A DNA stretch of 16,989 nt from CADCWK01 sp964244115 (GCA_964244115.1 CAXTHM010000075.1:1-16989), one strand, 5' to 3'; positions 1 to 7,572 are shown, counted from the stretch's first letter. A program made the numbers and translations. Notes: a model not told the origin generated them from the sequence alone.

Positions 1-2001
1 CGGCACGACCTGCTCCTCCAGCGTCCGGTAGATCAGTTCCGCCTCGAGGGCGTCCTGCTCGTCGCCAGAGGCGTGGGCCGGCTCGATCCCCCAGCCGTTG
101 CGGGGTTCCTCGTGGTAGCCCTCGATCCACCAGCCGTCGAGGATGCTGACATTGGGGACGCCGTTGGCCGCCGCCTTCATGCCCGAGGTGCCGCTGGCCT
201 CTAGCGGAAAGATCGGGTTGTTCAGCCAGATGTCGACGCCGGCAACGAGCCGCGTCGTCAGCCGCATGTCGTAGTCCTCGGCGAAGGCGATCCGGCCGCC
301 GAACTTGGGGTTCTGGGCGTGGTGGAAGATGTCCTGGATCAGCTTCTTCCCGCCGTCGTCGGCCGGGTGCGCCTTGCCGGCGAAGATGATCTGGACCGGG
401 CGCTCGAGGTCGGTCAGGATCCGGGCGAGGCGGTCCGGGTCGCGGAAGATCAGCGTCGCCCGCTTATAGGTGGCCATCCGCCGGGCGAAGCCGATCGTGA
501 GGGCATCGCGGTCGAGGAACGGCGCCGAGGCGACGACCTGGTTGGGCTCGAAGTTGCCACCCAGCCAGCGGGCCCGCATTCGGCGGTCGAGCAGGTCGAG
601 CAGGTCCTGCTTGGACGTCAGGTGCGACTGCCAGAACTCGCCGTGCGGGATCCGGCTGACCGGCTCCCACGTCAGCGCCTCCTCGGTCCGCTTGCGCCAG
701 TTCGGGTGGAGGTGGTCGTCGAGCAGGCGCTGCGTCCGGGGCGACACCCACGTCGGAAGGTGGACGCCGTTGGTGATCGACGAGATGGGGGTCTCCTCGG
801 CGGTCAGGCCCGGCCAGATGTCCTTCCACATCTCGCGGGTGACCTCGCCGTGCTTGGCGCTGACGCCGTTGCGGTGTCCGGAAAGGCGCATCGAGAGGGC
901 GGTGAAGTTGAAGCCGTCCTCGTGGCCGTGCTGCCCGAGCGCCCAGAACGCATCGCGGTTCAGGCCGAGCTGGGGCCAGAACCCGTTGAAGTACCGGTCG
1001 ATGAAGTCGCGCGAGAAGATGTCGTGGCCGGCCGGGACGGGCGTGTGGCTCGTGAAGACGGTCATCGCCCGGACGTTGTTGGCCGCCTCCTCGAAGGACA
1101 TGCCCTGGGTGACGAACTCGCGGGCCCGCTCGACCATGGCGAGGGCGGCGTGACCCTCGTTGGCGTGCCAGTAGTCCGGGGCAATCCCGAGCGCTCGCAG
1201 CATTCGGACGCCGGCGATCCCGAGGATGATCTCCTGCCGCAGACGGTGCTCACGGTCGCCGCCGTAGAGCCGGGACGAGATCGTCCGGGTCCACTCCGGG
1301 TTGCCGTCGATATCGGAGTCGAGCAGGTAGAGCTGGACTCGCCCGACCAGCACCCGCCAGACCTGGACGCGGATCGACCCGCCGCCGCCCTCGAAGTCGA
1401 TCTCAACCTCGACCGGACGCCCATCGGAACCGCGGACGAGCGTCGTCGGCTCGTCGCCGGGGCCGAACGGGGCGGTCACGTCCTGCTGCCAGCCCGAGGC
1501 GTCGAGCCGCTGCCGGAGGTAGCCCTGCCGGTAGAGCAGGGAGACCGCGACGGTCGGGAGGCCGATGTCGCTCGCCTCCTTCATATGGTCGCCGGAGAGC
1601 ACGCCCAGACCACCGGAGTAGATCGGCAGCGTCGGGTGAAGCCCGAACTCGGCCGAGAAGTAGGCCAGCGTCTTGCCGGTCAGTTGCGGCGCGTACTTGC
1701 TGATCCAGGTGTCCTGCCCGGTGATCGCCTGATCGAAGTCCTCGATCACGGCGTCATAGGCAGACAGGAACGCGGGGTCGTCCGCGAACTGCCGGAGCGT
1801 GTTCGGCTCCAGCCGGCGCAGGAACCGGATCGGGTTTCGCCCCGTCGCGTGCCAGAGGGCCGGGCTCAGGCGCTGGAACAGGTCGTGGGCGGGCTGGTTC
1901 CAGCTCCACCAGAGGTTGTAGGCGAGGGCGTTCAACCGGCTGATCCGGTCCGGAACCTCGATCGGCTTCGGCAGTTCCGCCTCGGCGTAACTCAGGGTCA
2001 T
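1..2001 (-). CDS. glgP: alpha-glucan (glycogen/maltodextrin) phosphorylase, GT35, C-terminus cut by window edge
   Basis: Cytosolic enzyme that removes glucose-1-phosphate from alpha-1,4-glucans using pyridoxal phosphate. 667 codons are open from the ATG at 2001 to the left edge; proteins of this type usually run to about 850 residues, so the C-terminus is missing. The N-terminus (LAYNLWWSWNQPAHDLF, about residues 27-43) is the DUF3417 module of the bacterial branch modelled as TIGR02094. Then come YFSAEFGLHP, the glycine-rich IYSGGLGVLSGDH, WHANEGH (H279), VFTSHTPVPAGHD, ITNGVHLPTW, GFARRMATYKR and PLEASGTSGMKAA, whose Lys609 is the expected PLP lysine. All these family motifs are intact. The start is supported by GGAGAG seven bases upstream. 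The gene stands alone on its strand here; the upstream 200 bases hold an assembly gap, so its promoter cannot be judged. Confidence 0.95.
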   Translation of the reverse strand, partial: MTLSYAEAELPKPIEVPDRISRLNALAYNLWWSWNQPAHDLFQRLSPALWHATGRNPIRFLRRLEPNTLRQFADDPAFLSAYDAVIEDFDQAITGQDTWISKYAPQLTGKTLAYFSAEFGLHPTLPIYSGGLGVLSGDHMKEASDIGLPTVAVSLLYRQGYLRQRLDASGWQQDVTAPFGPGDEPTTLVRGSDGRPVEVEIDFEGGGGSIRVQVWRVLVGRVQLYLLDSDIDGNPEWTRTISSRLYGGDREHRLRQEIILGIAGVRMLRALGIAPDYWHANEGHAALAMVERAREFVTQGMSFEEAANNVRAMTVFTSHTPVPAGHDIFSRDFIDRYFNGFWPQLGLNRDAFWALGQHGHEDGFNFTALSMRLSGHRNGVSAKHGEVTREMWKDIWPGLTAEETPISSITNGVHLPTWVSPRTQRLLDDHLHPNWRKRTEEALTWEPVSRIPHGEFWQSHLTSKQDLLDLLDRRMRARWLGGNFEPNQVVASAPFLDRDALTIGFARRMATYKRATLIFRDPDRLARILTDLERPVQIIFAGKAHPADDGGKKLIQDIFHHAQNPKFGGRIAFAEDYDMRLTTRLVAGVDIWLNNPIFPLEASGTSGMKAAANGVPNVSILDGWWIEGYHEEPRNGWGIEPAHASGDEQDALEAELIYRTLEEQVVP

Positions 2002-2103
2002 GGGAATCTCTCCGCTTGCGTGGCATGGTTTGGCGTCTGTCGATGCTGTCAGGGTCGGACACACCTCGGGGTGGTGAGACCTCCGGGGCGTCGACCGCGG
2101 GTC

Positions 2104-2113
2104 NNNNNNNNNN
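2104..2113. other. assembly gap (10 N) in the glgP / binding-protein spacer
   Basis: Exactly ten N interrupt the spacer between the glgP start (2001) and the end of the binding-protein gene (2201). Round ten-N runs are usually placeholders of unknown length, so a small gene, promoter or terminator may be missing. The rest of the spacer (2002-2103, 2114-2200) shows no convincing gene. Confidence 0.95.
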
Positions 2114-2170
2114 ATCGGGCGCGGCAGGGGACCGTCTGGCTCATCGAAGATATGCCGAGAATACCACCTG

Positions 2171-2188
2171 CCGATCCCCGACGATCGG
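2171..2188 (-). terminator. weak hairpin after the mau-like block
   Basis: CCGATC-CCCGAC-GATCGG forms a perfect 6-bp stem just past the stop of the binding-protein gene (2201). On the minus strand no U-tract follows, so this is at best a factor-dependent or weak terminator of the six-gene block. Confidence 0.25.
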
Positions 2189-2200
2189 TTCCGGGGGTTG

Positions 2201-3565
2201 TCACCGAAGACGAGGCGGACATTCGATCGAAGACGCGACGGGCCATGGGCTGAATGACGACTCCCGCCTGATACGTACCGACGATGACGATCGAGGTGGC
2301 GCAGTCATCACCGGAACGAACCGCCCATCCTGGACCTGCGCCACCCGGTACGGGACCACCACCCGATCGCCCGTCTCACCGATGGCCACCATCCCGGACA
2401 GTCCCCGGAAATCGCGGGTCGCCTGGATGGCAGCCCGGATCGCCGTCCGGTCCCCGGAGCCGACCGCGTCGATCGCCTGGATGATCGCGATCGCCGCCTC
2501 GAAGACATGGATGGCGAACGGCTCCGGGTCGCGTCCCTGCCCGATCCGGTCGCGCATGACGGCGGTCCAGATCGCGCCATCGCCGGTCAGATCGGCCGGC
2601 GGAACGGGTCCGACGGCCACCAGCCCCTCTGGCAGTGCCGGTGCGAGTCCACCGGACGGGCCCCCGGCCAGCAACCCGTCGCCGCCGATGATCGTCCGGG
2701 CGTCTGCTCCGGGCAGGCGGCCGAGTTCGTCGATGAACTGGCGCAGTTTCGGCGTGGAGACGCCTCCGACGACGACGCAATCCGCGCCCGAGGCCGCCAC
2801 GGAGGCGACGTGCCCGCTGAAGTCGATCGGATCGGCGGGCAGGGCCGTAGTCTCGCTGACCACTCCGCCGAGCGCGGCGAACGCCGTGGCGAAGCTGAGC
2901 GCGACGCAGCGACCATAGCGATTACCGTCATGGAAGACCGCCGCCGACCGACGGCCGGCGGTGTCGAACGCCCAGCCGGCCGCGTGCGCCCCGATCCCGT
3001 CGTCGGTCAGACCGAAGCGGACGAGGTTGCGGGCGCCGGTCGGGGCGTAGCGGCCGGGCTCGCCGAACTCCGTGATCCCCTCGATCCGGCGAGTCAGCCC
3101 CGGCCAGGTCGCGACCGTGACGACCGCCATCGGCGGCTCCGCCCGGCTCAGGATCGGCACGCTTTGCTGCAGGGCGCCGGTGTGAACCCCACCGAAGAAC
3201 GCGACCGTCGCCGGATCGTCCACCGCCGCCTGGGCGTTGGCGATCTCGGTAGTCGCGTCCCAGACGTTCGGGTAGGCGGCGGTGCTGTTGTCCAACGCCA
3301 CGTATTCCAGGGCGAACCCGCCCGCCGCCGAGCCGGCGAGGTCGAGGGCCAGCTGGATCGCCACCGAGAGATCGTCGTAGACGAAGGCGGCGGGCGGGTC
3401 CTGGTCGACGCGCTCGCTGGACGGCCAGGAGGAGACGATCCGGAGCGTCCCGGCGCCGGTGTCGTCGCGGTGCGGGATGGCCGGGTTCCCGAAGGCATCG
3501 AAGCGGAGGCCGTCCTGACGGGCGACGGCACGGTCTACCGGACGTGCATCCTCGCTGATCGTCAT
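2201..3565 (-). CDS. type-1 periplasmic-binding-fold (ABC branched-chain amino acid type) substrate-binding protein without signal peptide
   Basis: 454 residues resembling leucine/branched-chain amino acid binding proteins (periplasmic binding protein type 1). The first strand is LRIVSSWP (41-48) after a hydrophilic 40-residue N-tail. Subdomain elements are VAFFGGVHTGALQQSVPIL (about 121-139), GIGAHAAGWAFDTAGRRSAA followed by a DGNRYG turn, and a C-terminal GLSGMVAIGETGDRVVVPY with QVQDGRFVPV. These match the family layout by eye. Oddly, there is no signal peptide or lipobox, although the family is normally exported and the gene lies behind a Tat-exported protein. No permease or ATPase gene is nearby, so a classical ABC importer is unlikely; a sensor or structural partner of the upstream Cys-rich protein is possible. 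The ATG at 3565 overlaps the stop of a 19-codon mini-ORF (ATGA). A frameshift hiding the true N-terminus cannot be excluded. Confidence 0.8.
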   Translation of the reverse strand: MTISEDARPVDRAVARQDGLRFDAFGNPAIPHRDDTGAGTLRIVSSWPSSERVDQDPPAAFVYDDLSVAIQLALDLAGSAAGGFALEYVALDNSTAAYPNVWDATTEIANAQAAVDDPATVAFFGGVHTGALQQSVPILSRAEPPMAVVTVATWPGLTRRIEGITEFGEPGRYAPTGARNLVRFGLTDDGIGAHAAGWAFDTAGRRSAAVFHDGNRYGRCVALSFATAFAALGGVVSETTALPADPIDFSGHVASVAASGADCVVVGGVSTPKLRQFIDELGRLPGADARTIIGGDGLLAGGPSGGLAPALPEGLVAVGPVPPADLTGDGAIWTAVMRDRIGQGRDPEPFAIHVFEAAIAIIQAIDAVGSGDRTAIRAAIQATRDFRGLSGMVAIGETGDRVVVPYRVAQVQDGRFVPVMTAPPRSSSSVRIRRESSFSPWPVASSIECPPRLR

Positions 3566-3621
3566 CGACCGATCCCCTGCCCACCGGTGGGTCGCGCAGT
3601 CGTCCTGACGCCGATGCCCAT
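3562..3621 (-). CDS. possible 19-codon coupling mini-ORF between Cys-rich protein and binding protein
   Basis: Immediately after the TAG of the Cys-rich gene is an ATG (TAG-ATG abutting) with a near-ideal AGGAGG five bases upstream; that site lies inside the last codons of the Cys-rich gene. The frame encodes MGIGVRTTARPTGGQGIGR and stops at a TGA overlapping the ATG of the binding protein. It may be a translational-coupling leader. Alternatively it is the true N-terminus of the binding protein, thrown out of frame by a sequencing error. The peptide has no hydrophobic stretch, so it would not supply a signal peptide. Confidence 0.3.
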   Translation of the reverse strand: MGIGVRTTARPTGGQGIGR

Positions 3622-3954
3622 CTAGACCTCCTGCTCATAGTAGGAGCAGATGGCCTGGTCGCAGCCCCAGCAGCTGCCGTTGTCGCCGCTGAAGCATTCC
3701 GTGCAGAGGAAGGTCCAGCGCATGTAGGGGCAGCGCCACCAGTAGAGGTACCCGGTGCACTCGGCCTGGCAGGTCTCGGAGTGCGGGCGGCAGAGGTTGC
3801 AGCAGTAGTACCCGAACCCGGTCTCCGGGATCGGGTTCGCCGCGGCCCGGACGGCGCTGGCGGCGAGGGACAGGACGGCGGCGCCAAGCCCGACCAGCGC
3901 CTGGCGCCGATCGAGCCGGGCCGCGAGCGCCATTCCGATCCGGTCAAGTGTCAT
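3622..3954 (-). CDS. Tat-exported Cys/Trp/Tyr-rich mini-protein, methylamine-dehydrogenase-light-chain-like
   Basis: 110 residues. A twin-arginine signal (LDRRQALVGLGAAVLSLAAS, Arg16-Arg17, then a hydrophobic core and an Ala-rich cleavage region near residue 40) precedes a mature part of about 70 residues. That part holds 11 cysteines (51, 52, 55, 62, 66, 75, 84, 87, 95, 98, 103), four tryptophans (72, 73, 80, 96) and many tyrosines, for example GYYCCNLC, YLYWWRC and NGSCWGCD. MauA, the light chain of methylamine dehydrogenase, is likewise small, Tat-exported and Cys-rich, and carries a tryptophan tryptophylquinone. The resemblance here rests on composition and on the adjacent MauD/MauE-like genes, not on an alignment. 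I chose the ATG at 3954 because GGAG lies eight bases upstream; an in-frame ATG at 3975 lacks a ribosome site. An odd cysteine count leaves one thiol for a cofactor or partner link. Confidence 0.75.
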   Translation of the reverse strand: MTLDRIGMALAARLDRRQALVGLGAAVLSLAASAVRAAANPIPETGFGYYCCNLCRPHSETCQAECTGYLYWWRCPYMRWTFLCTECFSGDNGSCWGCDQAICSYYEQEV

Positions 3955-3997
3955 CGTGCTCACTCCGCTCGTCATCGGCCCGCGGGATACGGGCAGC

Positions 3998-4573
3998 CTA
4001 CCCTATCCACAGCGCGATCACCGCCACGACCCCGACCAGCGCGGCCACGACCTGCACCGCCCGGAAGACAGGCAGTACCCGGACGACCTGCCGGGAGAAC
4101 GCCGGGCCGATCCGGGCGCTCGTCAGCAGGTACGGGGTGAGCCAGAGCCAGGCCGCCCGCGCCAGCCAGTGACCCAGGAACAGCGCGGCCCCAGCCCACG
4201 GTTCGCCGAGCGCCAAGGCGACGGCGAGAACGAACCACGGCCCGGCGAACGTCAGCCACGTCGAGAAGACCAGACCGAGATCGAATCCCCACAGACCCGC
4301 CGCGACCGGCGCCGGGAAACGTCGGCGCAGATCCTCGGGGGTCTGCCGGCGGACCTGCGGTATCGGCCAGGCCCGACCGACCGCTTCGCGCAGCCCGACC
4401 ATCACGCCGACCGCCGCCGCGACGATCAGCGCCACACCCATGGCGCCGCCAGCCGGGATCAGCGACCCGAGCCAGCCGGCGAGCAGACCGACTAGCCCGG
4501 ACGCGAGGGTGCCGCCCGCGGTGTAGGCGATCACGCTGCGCAGCCAGATTCGGCGTAATCCGTCCACCTTCAC
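3998..4573 (-). CDS. polytopic membrane protein of the mau-like block
   Basis: 191 residues, GTG start with GGGG six bases upstream. Five to six hydrophobic segments: about 15-37, 43-62, 90-112, 113-130, 132-150 and 168-190. A charged cytosolic-type loop carrying QVRRQTPEDLRRRFP lies between segments 2 and 3 and is followed by GLWGFDLGLVFSTWLTF. I do not recognise a named family with confidence. Its place beside MauE- and MauD-like genes resembles that of MauF/CcdA-type thiol transporters in mau clusters, but no membrane-embedded cysteine pair is present (the protein has no cysteine). Direct electron relay is therefore unlikely. A role in assembling or anchoring the Cys-rich protein encoded 43 bases downstream is inference. 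Confidence 0.7.
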   Translation of the reverse strand: MKVDGLRRIWLRSVIAYTAGGTLASGLVGLLAGWLGSLIPAGGAMGVALIVAAAVGVMVGLREAVGRAWPIPQVRRQTPEDLRRRFPAPVAAGLWGFDLGLVFSTWLTFAGPWFVLAVALALGEPWAGAALFLGHWLARAAWLWLTPYLLTSARIGPAFSRQVVRVLPVFRAVQVVAALVGVVAVIALWIG

Positions 4574-4606
4574 GGGTGGCCCCAGCGCTCCGATGAGCGA
4601 CTGTCC

Positions 4607-4789
4607 TCAGTACCCGGCGAGCTGCGTCGAGCCCAGCGCGATCGCGACCCCGAGCAGGGCGAAGCCGGGTGAGACGAACAGCGCCGTCAGCGCCGCGACC
4701 AGGGAGAGCGTCGCGACGACCACGGCGACCAGCCGGATGCGGCGGTAGACCTCGTCTGTCTCGGTCGAAGGAGGAGGTCCGATCGTCAC
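4607..4789 (-). CDS. 60-aa two-helix membrane protein
   Basis: GTG start overlapping the stop of the MauD-like gene (GTGA), with AGGAGG placed well upstream inside that gene, so translation is probably coupled. The N-tail is polar (PPPSTETDEVYRRIR), followed by two hydrophobic segments at about residues 19-38 and 41-57. There are no cysteines or obvious catalytic residues. Position and coupling argue that it is a real subunit or small accessory protein of the block; its function is unknown. Confidence 0.65.
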   Translation of the reverse strand: MTIGPPPSTETDEVYRRIRLVAVVVATLSLVAALTALFVSPGFALLGVAIALGSTQLAGY

Positions 4790-5367
4790 CGGCGACCCTC
4801 CTGATCCCGCACCGGCACGGACGCTCGGGCCTCGCGAACCCCGGCCGCGACGACCAGCGGCGGCTCCGGTTCCGCGAGGTCGGGCGTCATCAGCCCGCCG
4901 AAACTCCGGATCTGGCCCTCCTCGTCCACGACGACCGTCATCGGCGACGACGTCACGCCGAACGCCTTGCCGACCGCGCCGCCCTCGTCCAGCGCGAACC
5001 GGACATCGTCATCGACGAGCCGGGCCAGCCGGGCCGCGTCGTCCGGCTGGCCGTTGCAGAGGATGACGATGTTGCTCCCGACCCGCTTCCGGACCGGGCC
5101 GAGGCTCGTCACGGCCTGCCGGCAGGACGGGCAGTCCGGCGTCACGAACAGCAGGGCGTACGGCGACCGGGCGATGTCGCGGGTGTCGATCACCATCCCG
5201 TCGAGCGTCGGCGCCTGGAAGTGCGGCGCCCGGCGTGGCTCGCCGACCGCGACGCCGACCTGCCGCCGCAGGTCGTAGACCGACCGCACCAGGCCGAGGA
5301 CGAGCAGGAACAGCACGATCGTGACGACCCAGAGGACGATCAGGGAGACGGAGAACGCCGTCGTCAT
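4786..5367 (-). CDS. MauD-like membrane-anchored thioredoxin-fold protein
   Basis: 193 residues. One N-terminal membrane anchor (about 6-28) is followed by a redoxin/TlpA-type domain: PHFQAPTLDGMVI, then LLFVTPDCPSC with the active-site pair Cys79-Pro-Ser-Cys82, a third cysteine in NIVILCNG, and the cis-proline loop TSSPMTVVVDEEG (Pro142). MauD proteins have the same anchor-plus-thioredoxin layout and are required for forming MauA disulfides. The gene starts at an ATG overlapping the stop of the MauE-like gene (ATGA), with GGAGAG upstream. The domain should face outside the cytoplasmic membrane and isomerise or oxidise cysteines, most plausibly in the 11-cysteine protein encoded two genes further on. 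Confidence 0.85.
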   Translation of the reverse strand: MTTAFSVSLIVLWVVTIVLFLLVLGLVRSVYDLRRQVGVAVGEPRRAPHFQAPTLDGMVIDTRDIARSPYALLFVTPDCPSCRQAVTSLGPVRKRVGSNIVILCNGQPDDAARLARLVDDDVRFALDEGGAVGKAFGVTSSPMTVVVDEEGQIRSFGGLMTPDLAEPEPPLVVAAGVREARASVPVRDQEGRR

Positions 5368-5924
5368 CGCGTCTCTCCGTCGGAGACGACAGCGGACGGG
5401 CTCGCCCCCTCGATCCCGAGCGCGGCGCGGACATCCGGGACCAGCAACACGAGACGACCGAGGATCAGCCCGCCGACGGCGATCGTCGCCGCGATCGGCA
5501 GATCCCAGCCATCGACGAGACGGGCCGGACCCGACAGCCCGACGACGCCACCGAGAACGGAAGCGGCCAGCAGCAGCCCGACCCGGACCAGCGCGATCGG
5601 GGAGATCACATCGTCGCCGCCGAAGCAGCCGCAGGGGATCGCGAGGCGTCGCCGCAGGGCGCTGGTGATCGCGACGGCGAACAGCAGGGAGAGCCCCGTC
5701 GCCAGCCAGAACCCTGTCGTCAGACCGGCCAGCAGCAGCGCGGCGGTGGCGATCTCGATCGCCACCAGGGACCAGGCGGCTAGGGCGACCGACGACGAAG
5801 GCAGGAGCCGGTATCGACCGATCGCCTCGGCGAACCCGGACACGTCCCGCAGTTTCCCGACGGCCGAAACGCCCAGGACCGCCGCCACCGCCAGCCGCAG
5901 GGCAAGCCAGAGGACATCCGTCAT
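5364..5924 (-). CDS. MauE/DoxX-family redox-associated membrane protein
   Basis: 186 residues from the ATG at 5924, which has a GGGGG ribosome site; longer in-frame starts would add only a hydrophilic, arginine-rich tail. Four hydrophobic segments lie at about 5-21, 46-66, 69-90 and 108-132, with a fifth near 142-162. The family hallmark after helix 1, VGKLRDVSGFAEAIGRYRLLP, is present, as is the second hallmark IPCGCFGG with Cys98 and Cys100. MauE proteins work with MauD in the disulfide chemistry of methylamine dehydrogenase maturation; the C-G-C pair is the expected redox site in the membrane. It is the first gene of the block and overlaps the MauD-like gene by four bases. Confidence 0.85.
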   Translation of the reverse strand: MTDVLWLALRLAVAAVLGVSAVGKLRDVSGFAEAIGRYRLLPSSSVALAAWSLVAIEIATAALLLAGLTTGFWLATGLSLLFAVAITSALRRRLAIPCGCFGGDDVISPIALVRVGLLLAASVLGGVVGLSGPARLVDGWDLPIAATIAVGGLILGRLVLLVPDVRAALGIEGASPSAVVSDGETR

Positions 5925-6138
5925 GGCTGGCCCCCGGCTGGTCCGGCCGGTGCGTCCTGTCCGTGGGAAGACCTCGTGATCGTCACCATGTCCCGCAGGA
6001 TACCATCGCCACTCGGGTGGGCCGAATCGATCGGCCCGGCCGGAGAAGCGGCGGAGTCGTCGGCTACACTGGCGCCGACACGGCCCGTCTCGCCCCGCGT
6101 CGATCGCGTCCCTCCCCCCAGGGACGACCGGGATTGCC
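5925..6138. promoter_or_regulatory. divergent promoter region between the mau-like block and the FAD oxidoreductase
   Basis: 214 bases separate the two divergent starts. On the plus strand GGCTACACT (TACACT at 6065-6070) resembles the -10 of the better promoter at 10224-10229 (GGCTACAAT), but no good -35 lies 16-18 bases upstream. On the minus strand TATCCT (5997-6002) is a possible -10, also without a -35. The layout demands promoters here; the exact elements are uncertain. Confidence 0.35.
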
Positions 6139-7413
6139 ATGATGTCCGACGCCGATCCTCGCGCGACTGCCAATGACGCGGTGCCCGGCACCCGCCTCCG
6201 GCGTGACCTCCGGACGACGACCCTGCCCCGGACCGCCGACGTCGTGGTGATCGGCGGCGGTATCGTGGGGACGGCGACGGCCCTCGCGCTCGCTCAGGCG
6301 GGACGGCGACCGGTGATCGTCGAGCTCGGGGACTCGCTGGCGAACCTGACGACGGCCAACGCCTCGGCGAACGTCCGGGCCGAGTACGCCAGTCGCGCCG
6401 AGGTCGCGCTCATCAACGACAGCCTTGCGCTCTACGCCGATTTCGCCGATCGGACCGGGCTGCCCCGCGACGAGGCCGACATCGAGTTCGACCGCCACGG
6501 CGGCCTGTTCGCGACGACCGCGCCGGACGGCTTCCAGCGCCTCTCGGGGCTCGTCGAGCGGCAGCGTGAGATCGGCGTCAGGGATGCGTACGTCCTCTCC
6601 GGCGATGACGCCCGCCGCGACCATCCCTGGCTGGCGCCGGCGGTCACGGCGGCGATGATTCGGCCCCAGGACGGCTGGCCAAGCGCCGTCCGGGCGACCG
6701 CGCTGATGGCGCGGGCTTCCGGCGCGACGATCTGCCTCGACACGGCCGTCGATGACTTCGTCTTCCTGGACGGGCGACTGACCGGGGTCCGGACCAGCCG
6801 CGGCACGATCTCGACCGGGCTGGCCGTCGTCGCGACCGGGCCGTTCGTCATGACCCTGATCCGGATGCCATTGCCGGTCCGGCTGGTCCGGCGCCATCGG
6901 CTGACGGTCGGTGCTCACCCGGCCATCCCGATCGGGGGCCCGCTCACGGTCGATCTGGACTTCGGGGCATACTGGCGGCCCCGGAACGAGGGGGCGATCC
7001 TCGCCTGGCCGCGCGACCTCTCCGCCGGCCCGCCGCTCTCGCCGGTCCCGACCGACCCGAGCTTCCCCGACTCGATCCTGCGTGACCCGAACGGGGTCGC
7101 GCGGATCTCGCCGTTCTGGCGGACCGTCGCCGCCGAGATGCCTCGCGGCGACTGGGAACTGGCGGCCGGGCAGTTCGACTACACCCCGGACAACGGCCCG
7201 CTGATCGACGAGATCCCCGACCGGCGGGGGGTCTGGGTCAACGCGGGCTACAGCGGTCAGGGCGTCACGGCCTCGCCGGCCGGCGCCCAGCTCCTCGCCG
7301 ATCTGATGACCGGGCGACGTCAGCCGCAGGACAACCCCTTCCGGCTGTCCCGTTTCCCGCCCGATCCGACCGGCGCGAGTTCGACCGGTCGGTACCGCAC
7401 GGTCCGAGCCTGA
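6139..7413 (+). CDS. FAD-dependent amine/amino-acid oxidoreductase (DAO family)
   Basis: 424 residues. The FAD-binding Rossmann motif ADVVVIGGGIVGTATALALA (33-52; GGGIVG at 39-44) ends at the expected acid, Glu62 in VIVELGDS. The C-terminal dinucleotide/substrate region FDYTPDNGPLIDEIP with WVNAGYSGQGVTASPAGAQLLADL is typical of the D-amino-acid oxidase / glycine oxidase / sarcosine oxidase superfamily. Substrate is not readable from sequence; a secondary or primary amine oxidised to imine is the family chemistry. About 30 hydrophilic residues precede the Rossmann fold and there is no signal peptide, so it is cytosolic. It is transcribed away from the mau-like block, and both could concern amines, but that link is only positional. 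The ribosome site (GGGA) is weak and two ATG codons follow each other at the start. Confidence 0.85.
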   Translation: MMSDADPRATANDAVPGTRLRRDLRTTTLPRTADVVVIGGGIVGTATALALAQAGRRPVIVELGDSLANLTTANASANVRAEYASRAEVALINDSLALYADFADRTGLPRDEADIEFDRHGGLFATTAPDGFQRLSGLVERQREIGVRDAYVLSGDDARRDHPWLAPAVTAAMIRPQDGWPSAVRATALMARASGATICLDTAVDDFVFLDGRLTGVRTSRGTISTGLAVVATGPFVMTLIRMPLPVRLVRRHRLTVGAHPAIPIGGPLTVDLDFGAYWRPRNEGAILAWPRDLSAGPPLSPVPTDPSFPDSILRDPNGVARISPFWRTVAAEMPRGDWELAAGQFDYTPDNGPLIDEIPDRRGVWVNAGYSGQGVTASPAGAQLLADLMTGRRQPQDNPFRLSRFPPDPTGASSTGRYRTVRA

Positions 7414-7433
7414 TACCCCGGGAACGGCGAGAT

Positions 7434-7454
7434 ATCGGCCGCCGACCGGCCGAT
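7434..7454 (+). terminator. GC-rich hairpin after the FAD oxidoreductase
   Basis: ATCGGCCG-CCGAC-CGGCCGAT: a perfect 8-bp stem with a 5-base loop, 20 bases past the stop codon. It lacks a T-run (CGTCATTCTC follows), so termination may be partial or Rho-assisted. Confidence 0.45.
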
Positions 7455-7572
7455 CGTCATTCTCGGCCCGGCCCCTGCGATGACCATCAGCGAAACCCTC
7501 CGACGAACCGGTCACTGGACCGTTCGAGCCGATTCCAGATCCGCCCCGGACCCGCCAGTTGGAGCACGCAGC

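Noticed and set aside
4607..5924. Interpretation as a cytochrome c biogenesis (CcdA/ResA) cluster
   Set aside because: The MauE hallmarks (GKLRD..GFAEAI..Y.LLP and CGCFG) and absence of a CcdA cysteine pair or CcsA/ResB proteins fit the Mau-type arrangement better.
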